Shown piece by piece: positions 1-5,479 of a stretch of 5,479 nt of DNA; positions within the stretch are counted from its first letter, which is position 1, and every line of letters starts with the position of its first letter. This stretch comes from Opitutia bacterium UBA5964 (GTDB lineage Bacteria > Verrucomicrobiota > Verrucomicrobiia > Opitutales > Coraliomargaritaceae), in contig DJBY01000057.1 in assembly GCA_002430605.1 (NCBI GenBank), positions 15,580 through 21,058 on the forward strand. Direction: 5' to 3'. The position numbers were made by a program, and so were the translations under genes. The notes under the pieces are model-generated. The model made no database searches. It had not been told where the DNA came from and worked only from the letters and a program-made list of their open reading frames with translations.

Positions 1-1579
1 CGAGCAGTAATCGCACACGCTTCAAGGCCGCCGCTAACTCTCCGCTTGCCTGCAAGGCCTGCGCCACATTCCACTCCGCACGCCAACGATCCGACACCGA
101 GATACTGCCACTGAAATCCGCCTCATCAATTAGCTGCGAAGCCGCCTCGATCTGTCCGCCCCGCACCTCTGCAGTCACCAAGCGCAAGAAAAACTCTCCA
201 TCATGATCCACGCCCACGCCTTTATATCGCGCAGCTTGATAAAAATCGACCGCATTGCGGTAATCCGTGTTCAAGAAATAGCAGTCCCCGATCAAGCGAT
301 TTAACACTTGGCGCGCCTCCACATCCTCTGCCTGATCACGCAACTGCATCAAAAAGTCCGCGGCCGACCGATATTGCGCAGGCGTGCGCTGCAGCGCCGC
401 ATATGCGAGCAGACGGTACACATTAGTAATCTCGCTCAAACCAGGGAACTGCTCTAGCAAGAGCCGTGCGTCCGCCTCCGCCAACGCCGTCTCACCAATA
501 GCCAACGCTAGTTGACTGCGGATATAATACATCTGGCCAAGCAACGGATGTGGCTCGGACTCGGCAATCATCACATTAAGAAAAACAGTCAGTTCATCTC
601 GTTCTAAGGGGCTGCTCGCACGTGCCAACAACTGCAATGCCACCGCCATCACCTCACGGTTTTTCCCTTCACGCAGCAAGCCACGCAACGCATCACGCCC
701 ACTCAAGGTATCCACCCCATAGAGTATGCCCTTCAACAATAATAATTGCTCACGCTCGCGGCTACCATAGCCAGACCGCGCATTTGCCAACTCCCCAGCA
801 ATCAGCTCAATCGCCTCTGCATTACGCCCCTGATTATGCAGAATCACCGCATACTCGCGGACATACGGATAAGCTGCGGCAGTACCCATCAAACGCTCGA
901 ACTGCCCACGCACCTCCGCCGCAAGTGCATCACTGGCAGGCGCTCTCAAAATCTCTTCGCGCAATATCAATCCAGTAAAGAACGCCCGCTGCGCCTCTGA
1001 AACTGCCGCCGCACGTGCTTTCTGAAAAGCCGCTGCTACCTGATCGGGTCGACCAACAAGCTCCGCCCGCAGGCCGCGCAATAAATACAACCAAGGCAAC
1101 TCCTCGGGCTGCAACGCACTCTCAGCGACATTGCCAAGCGCCTGCGTTAAGATCTCTTGATCGACATTGCGACCATTGCCATACGCGCTCACCCCCAGAT
1201 AGAGATAATACAGATCGCTGCGCGCCTGCTCGGGCATCCGCTGCAAGGCCGAACCTGCCGCCTCGAAACGACGTTGTGCAATCAGCGAAGCCGCCAACTG
1301 GATCTGCAAGTCCGCCACATTGTCCGCGGCCACTCCAGGCAGCGCCAGCAAATCTCGATACAAGCCTTCGGCTAACACCGCCAGTCCGGCATTCAACGCA
1401 CGATCCGCCGCATCCAGCTTCCATTCAAAAAACAGCCGCTGCTCGGCATCCAGCACATCGGCATGATCCGCCAACAACAGCGCTTGCCCCTGCACAGTAG
1501 GCACCAGCGCCAAGGCCAAGAGCGCAGCCACAGCACATTTTCGCTTCCATCGAGAAATAACAGCAAAGTTCAACAACAT
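1..1579 (-). CDS. Large exported TPR-like helical-repeat protein (C-terminus beyond left edge)
   Basis: The reverse strand is open from an ATG at 1579-1577 to the left edge, giving 526 complete codons with no stop. An in-frame TGA lies upstream, so the start is well bounded. The N-terminus looks like a Sec signal peptide: a basic stretch (RWKRK, residues 10-14), a hydrophobic core AVAALLALAL (16-25) and likely cleavage near VQGQA (29-33). The rest is alanine/leucine-rich paired helices with TPR-like spacing, clearest near residues 91-119, 161-192, 240-267, 353-380 and 424-455 (GDCYFLNTDY then AVDFYQAA), with another starting near 503. TPR solenoids usually scaffold protein contacts, so a periplasmic or envelope assembly role is likely, but the partner is unknown. 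It lies 85 bases downstream of the lipoprotein gene on the same strand and may be cotranscribed. No enzymatic domain is visible in this part; one could lie past the edge. Confidence 0.88.
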   Translation of the reverse strand, partial: MLLNFAVISRWKRKCAVAALLALALVPTVQGQALLLADHADVLDAEQRLFFEWKLDAADRALNAGLAVLAEGLYRDLLALPGVAADNVADLQIQLAASLIAQRRFEAAGSALQRMPEQARSDLYYLYLGVSAYGNGRNVDQEILTQALGNVAESALQPEELPWLYLLRGLRAELVGRPDQVAAAFQKARAAAVSEAQRAFFTGLILREEILRAPASDALAAEVRGQFERLMGTAAAYPYVREYAVILHNQGRNAEAIELIAGELANARSGYGSREREQLLLLKGILYGVDTLSGRDALRGLLREGKNREVMAVALQLLARASSPLERDELTVFLNVMIAESEPHPLLGQMYYIRSQLALAIGETALAEADARLLLEQFPGLSEITNVYRLLAYAALQRTPAQYRSAADFLMQLRDQAEDVEARQVLNRLIGDCYFLNTDYRNAVDFYQAARYKGVGVDHDGEFFLRLVTAEVRGGQIEAASQLIDEADFSGSISVSDRWRAEWNVAQALQASGELAAALKRVRLLL

Positions 1580-1664
1580 GTAATCCGTGGATGACAAAGT
1601 GTCTCGCCACAGGTTGCAAAAGGATTTTCACCCGATTATGCAAATCGCGCTCCGCTGGCGACTC

Positions 1665-2213
1665 TTACTGCCCTCGCTTAAGTGCCTGATGATACGCCCG
1701 TGCATAGGGATCGTCGGAATCCGCATGCAAGCGCCGCTCCCAAATGCTCCAGTCATGGCCTAGCTGGCCACATAAATACTTGGAGAACAGCATGCAAAAG
1801 CCCTCCATTGCCCAGTCGTCGACTAGCGATGGTTGCTTAAGGTGGCCGATCTCATGCGCCAATAATAGATAAAACTCTCGATGGTTCGGCGGCACAGAAA
1901 TATAGATCGCAAAGATTCCAGCCTCCGCATCGACGATTTCGGTGAGCGAAAAACCTTCGACGATCGCATAGCGGAAGCCGTTTCCGTTCTTCTTGGAATG
2001 GCGCAGTAACACCTCATTCACCGAAAACTCCAGCGGCCCATGCACGCGATGCAATAGCTGTAAACCAGCCTTAAGGAACTGCTGCACTTCAGGTTCATCA
2101 ATCGTCTGATACAATTGATGATATGGCACCGAAGCCGGCTTCCTAGACAGCGAGGGGCAGCCGACCACCAAGCAAGCGATACTAAGTAAAACGAAAATAT
2201 AGAACCGGTGCAT
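1665..2213 (-). CDS. Lipoprotein with HEIGH zinc-metallopeptidase motif
   Basis: A 182-residue protein. I chose the ATG at 2213 because it puts a short signal peptide directly at the N-terminus; the frame extends upstream only to a TTG at 2255, which would add 14 residues. Residues 5-18 are hydrophobic and end in the lipobox VVGC, so Cys19 should be lipidated and the protein anchored in a membrane outside the cytoplasm. The helix LLLAHEIGH (residues 116-124) carries HExxH, with zinc ligands His120 and His124 and catalytic Glu121. It is followed by WAMEGF (134-139), whose Glu137 is a plausible third ligand, as in gluzincins of the peptidase-MA type. The C-terminus DPYARAYHQAL (168-178) resembles the helical tail of such domains. 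The substrate is unknown. The protein is short for a protease, so it may be a minimal catalytic domain. No convincing Shine-Dalgarno sequence precedes the start. The exact family is unassigned. Confidence 0.85.
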   Translation of the reverse strand: MHRFYIFVLLSIACLVVGCPSLSRKPASVPYHQLYQTIDEPEVQQFLKAGLQLLHRVHGPLEFSVNEVLLRHSKKNGNGFRYAIVEGFSLTEIVDAEAGIFAIYISVPPNHREFYLLLAHEIGHLKQPSLVDDWAMEGFCMLFSKYLCGQLGHDWSIWERRLHADSDDPYARAYHQALKRGQ

Positions 2214-2320
2214 AACGCTGAATGAACTAACTACGCACGCTCGTAAGATAAGCAACCAATAGAGCCAAAATACCCGTTATATTTGTCTGTGCTGCTGAAT
2301 GCCTAGAGCGAGCAGTTAGC

Positions 2321-2847
2321 CGGCAGCGTTGGCTCGTGTTCGAGGCCACGACAGAGATCGGCTTCGATTTATCCGAACTGAGCAATCCACAGATCAGTTT
2401 CGCCGCGCATATCGTTTAATCGCACGATGGCAGCGTGTGTGCGCCCATTCGCGAAGCATTTATGACAGATGATGAGAGCTGGGAGCGACTCTGGTTTGCT
2501 GCCGGCAATCAAGGCGACGCATCGCAACCAGCACCCATCGCACTCAATGAATACGCCGAATCATTCGTGCAGCTACCCTTTCGAGGGGTCACAGCCTGTA
2601 GCCAGCGCAGCTATATCGCAATCGATTCCATCACGATCGAGCGAAAACATCGCAACGCCTCGATCTCTTTTAGCACATGAATCAGCGACAATTATCCACG
2701 ACCGCTCTTTCTGATTGGAATAGCGCGACACTCGTCTCGAACTGAGATACTGCGACCGATCGCGTCGCTGAAAGCGAAACGCAAGCAGTCGAAATCGATG
2801 CCACTGTGCCGACACCCTTGGTGCGGCTAAATATCCGCGCAGAATAA
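2321..2847 (+). pseudogene. Decayed C-terminal fragment of a secreted MAM-domain protein
   Basis: No intact gene occupies 2214-2854, but the plus strand retains a recognisable MAM domain in one frame. LVFEAT (from 2333) is followed by GFDLSELSNPQISFAAHIV up to 2416, a TAA at 2417-2419, and then in the same frame SHDGS, WERLWFAAGNQGDA (2480-2521), SFVQLPFRGVT (2561-2593) and SYIAIDSITI (2609-2638). These match the usual MAM order: FDLSGLSNP, SFxYHMYG, SGNQGDAW, VQLRFRGVTG and SDIAIDDISI. About a dozen residues between FEAT and GFDLS seem to be missing. That frame ends at TGA 2678-2680. A second frame, starting about 2674, reads LSTTALSDWNSATLV, a TGA at 2743-2745, then AVEIDATVPTPLVRLNI and TAA at 2845-2847; it resembles the C-terminal end of verrucomicrobial surface proteins. 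Two internal stops, one frame change and the missing N-terminus indicate a dead gene. The MAM call is firm, the tail less so, and the left boundary is uncertain. Confidence 0.7.
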
Positions 2848-2854
2848 TCCGCGC

Positions 2855-3559
2855 TTAAGCGTAAACCATACGTGCGCACTGATCGCAGAAATGCGGCTCG
2901 CCGTGATCCTGCGCGCCGCGCGAGACCTCGTTGGAGACTCGTAAATGGCAACCGCCGCACTTATGCGCCTCGATCGGCGCCAGATACGGCGCACGTTTCA
3001 CCATCTTTTTCACACGATCATATTGCTCTAGGTAGCCGGCATCAACACCGACGCGTGATCCCGCCACCTCCGCTTTAGCTGCTGCCAACGATGCGTTTAA
3101 ATTTCCCTCCCGCTCGGTGAGCAGAGCGATTTCTTGCCGCTGCGCTTCGATCCGCACCAGTATGACCGCCTTCTCGGCCTCAAATGCTTGTTTAGCACTA
3201 TCAATATCCAGCATCAATTCGATCTCGCGCTCTTCGAGCGACGAAATATCCGCCTCGGTCTGCTCGATTTGATGGGTCAAGGCCTGATACTCATCGTTCT
3301 TCTTTACCTCGACCTGCTGTGTGCGAAAGCGCAGCAAGGCGCCTTCTTTGGCCTGAACATCGACATCAATGTCCTTGCGCTGGATTTCCTTAGAAATCAG
3401 CGCCTGGCGAGCGGCCTCGATATTAGCCTCCTCCGATGCGATTTCGGACTCGACCAGTCCTCGCTCTATCGGAATACGAGCAAGGTCTTGCTCGATTTTT
3501 AAAAGCGATACATCGCGGTATTGAACAATAAGAAGTTTTTCGATTTGCGGGTCAGCCAT
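2855..3559 (-). CDS. Coiled-coil and C4 zinc-ribbon protein (CT398/FlgZ-like, COG1579 family)
   Basis: A 234-residue protein. Residues about 5-175 are highly charged and almost free of proline, forming long helices with heptad-like patterns (for example IEQTEADISSLEEREIE), as expected for an antiparallel coiled-coil hairpin. The C-terminus is a zinc ribbon with Cys201, Cys204, Cys225 and Cys228 (CGGC and CDQC), preceded by YDRVKK and the segment YLAPIE. This layout and length match the family that includes chlamydial CT398 and Helicobacter HP0958/FlgZ. Some members bind RpoN and act in flagellar or secretion regulation, and many have no known role. It lacks a signal peptide, so it is cytoplasmic. 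Its start is 54 bases from that of the small TPR gene, which diverges from it. No clear Shine-Dalgarno is seen before the ATG. Its 3' end converges on the MAM relic. The family call is firm; the function is not. Confidence 0.92.
   Translation of the reverse strand: MADPQIEKLLIVQYRDVSLLKIEQDLARIPIERGLVESEIASEEANIEAARQALISKEIQRKDIDVDVQAKEGALLRFRTQQVEVKKNDEYQALTHQIEQTEADISSLEEREIELMLDIDSAKQAFEAEKAVILVRIEAQRQEIALLTEREGNLNASLAAAKAEVAGSRVGVDAGYLEQYDRVKKMVKRAPYLAPIEAHKCGGCHLRVSNEVSRGAQDHGEPHFCDQCARMVYA
3477..3494. repeat. Perfect 8-bp inverted repeat followed by a T-run, inside the zinc-ribbon gene
   Basis: CGAGCAAG and CTTGCTCG are perfect reverse complements around a central GT, and ATTTTT follows on the plus strand. 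It lies in the early coding region of the zinc-ribbon gene (about codons 22-27), 120 bases upstream of the TPR start. On the plus strand it resembles a short intrinsic terminator; as duplex DNA it could be a dimeric regulator site. The protein-coding constraint (IEQDLAR) could also produce it by chance. Confidence 0.35.
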
Positions 3560-3613
3560 AAGATGAGATAACTCTACTCAAAACGGCCTCCCGCACAGAG
3601 CAACCTAAAAGAC

Positions 3614-3973
3614 ATGACCGACGACACTTCTCTCCAAGACCAAATCGATGACGCCACCTTTGACTTCACCATCGGCGACAGCAAGGTGGCGCTCAGCAAA
3701 CTAACTGCGCTCAGCGCCGCACACCCGAATTCGTTCGAAACGTGGCATGCACTGACTGAAGTTTATTTTTCTGAAGGGCGCTACGACGATGCACTCTCAG
3801 CGGGAGACCAAGCGCATGCGCTCAAACCCGACGACATTCACATCAACACCAGCCTCTCTCGTATCTGGGTCGAGCGCGGCGATAAAGATAAAGCGGAACA
3901 CTACGGCGCGCAGGCGCGAATGCTTGGCTGGAAAGACGAACTCAAATCCCCCCCCGAAAAGGACGCCATTTAG
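3614..3973 (+). CDS. Small cytoplasmic TPR protein upstream of accA
   Basis: A 119-residue acidic protein without a signal peptide or membrane segment. It consists of about three tetratricopeptide repeats: residues about 9-41 (a degenerate copy with IGDSKVALSKL and AAHPNS), 42-75 (the best copy: WHALTEVYFSEGRYDDAL, then ALKPDD) and 76-109 (SRIWVERGDKDKAEHYGAQA). A short charged tail follows. TPRs mediate protein binding; no partner or enzyme activity can be read from the sequence. It is followed by accA after 44 bases on the same strand with no terminator between them, so the two are probably one transcript. It diverges from the zinc-ribbon gene. The sequence before the start (CCTAAAAGAC) has no Shine-Dalgarno. 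A role tied to acetyl-CoA carboxylase is only a guess from position. Confidence 0.9.
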   Translation: MTDDTSLQDQIDDATFDFTIGDSKVALSKLTALSAAHPNSFETWHALTEVYFSEGRYDDALSAGDQAHALKPDDIHINTSLSRIWVERGDKDKAEHYGAQARMLGWKDELKSPPEKDAI

Positions 3974-4017
3974 CGGCATTGACAGCCGATAAATCGCTCT
4001 CCTAAATCGACCACAAC

Positions 4018-4992
<975 letters not shown>

Positions 4993-5011
4993 CAGCTATT
5001 GTTAGTAAATG

Positions 5012-5045
5012 AAAATCCCCGTCAGTGATCTGCCGGGGATTTTTT
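5012..5045 (+). terminator. Rho-independent terminator of the TPR-accA unit
   Basis: AAAATCCCCG (5012-5021) pairs perfectly with CGGGGATTTT (5034-5043). The stem can continue after a T/C mismatch with CAG/CTG around a TGAT loop, and a run of six T (5040-5045) follows. It begins 20 bases after the accA stop. The A-run on the left arm gives the reverse strand a short T-run too, so it may also help stop transcripts from the convergent hydrolase gene. Confidence 0.93.
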
Positions 5046-5081
5046 GTGTTTATCGTCACTTACAGAGAACCGCACTGCAGT

Positions 5082-5100
5082 CGCAGGCGGCAACCTGACG
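5082..5100. repeat. Small imperfect hairpin in the accA 3' intergenic region
   Basis: CGCAGG (5082-5087) can pair with CCTGACG (5094-5100) if one A is bulged, around a CGGCAA loop. It lies in a purine-rich non-coding stretch (5071-5135) in which I see no gene. It could be part of an interspersed intergenic element or be accidental. Confidence 0.2.
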
Positions 5101-5172
5101 CGGAGCAGAAGGAGCCGAGGCAATCGGGAGGGACGCCATTCGTGTCGTCGGTATTGCGCCTAAACTTATGTA

Positions 5173-5203
5173 GTTGCGGTCGGCACCAAGGCGGATCCTA
5201 CGT
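5173..5203. repeat. REP-like hairpin candidate
   Basis: Read on the reverse strand, the segment begins GTAGGATCCGCC, runs through CTTGGTG and ends CCGACCGCAAC. It can fold as an imperfect hairpin (GGATC with GACC, then CGC with GTG, loop CTTG). The GTAGGA head and the CCGACCGC tail resemble the plan of bacterial REP elements, which sit in convergent 3' intergenic gaps like this one. Only one copy is in the window, so repetition cannot be shown here. Confidence 0.3.
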
Positions 5204-5214
5204 GCTTAGAATAC

Positions 5215-5226
5215 GGAAGCGTTTCC
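5215..5226. promoter_or_regulatory. LacI-family-type operator-like palindrome
   Basis: GGAAGCGTTTCC is a near-perfect palindrome (one mismatched pair) around a central CG, the form typical of LacI/GalR-family operators (AARCGYTT core). It sits between the 3' ends of two convergent genes, where no promoter is expected, so it may be a relic or chance. Confidence 0.25.
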
Positions 5227-5266
5227 AGTAATCGGCAATGACGCGTTTTGGTTCAACCACGGACAA

Positions 5267-5479
5267 CTACCAACTCACGCGGAGGCCATCGTAGGCGAGA
5301 CGAATATTATCCGGCAAGCTGGCCTCAGTCGCCTCGTGATCGACCCGATACGTCATGTGCGTCAGAAACGAGAGCCTGGCATCCATCTCTTTTGCAGTCT
5401 GAGTCGCTTCAGCCACAGACATGTGCGAAGGATGCGGCTCTGGGCGCAGGCCATCCAAGATGACCACATCGGCACCCTC
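5267..5479 (-). CDS. MBL-fold metallo-hydrolase, PhnP-like (C-terminal 70 residues; start beyond right edge)
   Basis: The reverse-strand frame is open from the right edge to TAG at 5267-5269, giving the last 70 residues. They match the C-terminal third of the PhnP-like branch of metallo-beta-lactamase-fold hydrolases. ADVVILDGLRPEPHPSHMS (visible residues 3-21) carries the metal-bridging Asp9 and the HPSH pair. LSFLTHMTYRVDHEATE (36-52) carries the late metal ligand His41. LPDNIRLAYDGLRV (55-68) is the typical final strand region. Such enzymes cleave phosphodiesters such as cyclic ribose phosphates, but many members have no proven substrate, and without the N-terminal HxHxDH motif I would not assign phosphonate metabolism. 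A GTG at 5467 is internal to the domain and is not the true start. It converges on accA across 274 bases. Confidence 0.9.
   Translation of the reverse strand, partial: EGADVVILDGLRPEPHPSHMSVAEATQTAKEMDARLSFLTHMTYRVDHEATEASLPDNIRLAYDGLRVSW

Noticed and set aside
1015..1500. 161-codon plus-strand reading frame (and similar ones at 622-978, 746-1000 and 1157-1375)
   Set aside because: They lie opposite the continuous TPR-like gene, are rich in H, P, R and T as expected of antisense shadows, and show no domain.
1122..1643. Minus-strand frames at 1122-1424 and 1425-1643
   Set aside because: Same strand as the TPR-like gene but a different frame; cysteine/glycine-rich compositions with no family features.
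1580..1664. Promoter for the TPR-like gene (TTGCAA, 17 bases, TGTCAT on the minus strand)
   Set aside because: Only four of six matches in each box, with almost no leader; too weak to annotate.
2214..2320. Sigma-70 promoter upstream of the lipoprotein gene
   Set aside because: AT-rich TATAAC- and TTGGCT-like words occur, but no pair has proper spacing.
2435..2680. 81-codon frame as an intact small gene
   Set aside because: It would start at a GTG in the middle of the MAM domain, and the domain continues upstream of the TAA at 2417; it is part of a relic.
2573..2960. Minus-strand frames at 2573-2815 and 2682-2960
   Set aside because: Arginine/serine-rich shadows of the relic and the zinc-ribbon gene, with no recognisable domain.
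3134..3502. 122-codon plus-strand frame
   Set aside because: Fully antisense to the coiled-coil of the zinc-ribbon gene; leucine-rich antisense artefact.
3560..3613. Divergent promoters between the zinc-ribbon and TPR genes
   Set aside because: The 54-base gap must hold or adjoin them, but no -10/-35 pair stands out on either strand.
5025..5231. 68-codon plus-strand frame after accA
   Set aside because: It starts inside the terminator hairpin and runs through probable repeat sequence; no start signal or domain.

Overview
This 5,479-base window of roughly 55% G+C looks like a Gram-negative bacterial chromosome. It carries one well-known housekeeping gene, accA, next to small family proteins and decayed sequence. 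The mix suggests a marine Verrucomicrobiota of the Opitutae type: a secreted TPR protein, a CT398-type zinc-ribbon protein, a MAM-domain remnant, few Shine-Dalgarno sites and a TPR-accA pair. That placement is an inference from gene content. No rRNA, tRNA, CRISPR array or complete mobile element was seen.

Left part (1-2213, minus strand). A large exported helical-repeat (TPR-like) protein starts at 1579 and runs off the left edge with 526 codons visible. It is open across the whole region, so it is easily overlooked because its stop lies outside the window. Just upstream on the same strand is a 182-residue lipoprotein with an HEIGH zinc-peptidase motif and a downstream WxxEG glutamate.

Middle (2214-2854). 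This stretch looks gene-free at first, but its plus strand holds a decayed C-terminal fragment of a secreted protein. A recognisable MAM domain is interrupted by TAA. It is followed by a frame change, another in-frame stop and a tail ending at 2847, eight bases before the stop codon of the next, convergent gene.

Right part (2855-5479). A coiled-coil plus four-cysteine zinc-ribbon protein (minus strand) is divergent from a small TPR protein. The TPR gene is followed after 44 bases by accA, the alpha subunit of the acetyl-CoA carboxylase carboxyltransferase, and the two are probably cotranscribed. A strong intrinsic terminator closes this unit. A 221-base intergenic stretch then holds a REP-like hairpin candidate and a LacI-type palindrome. 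The window ends in the C-terminal 70 residues of a convergent PhnP-like metallo-beta-lactamase-fold hydrolase.

The clearest functional link is fatty-acid synthesis through accA; nothing in the sequence ties the other genes to it beyond adjacency. The most interesting observation is the unannotated MAM-domain gene relic. No clearly new biological system is visible.
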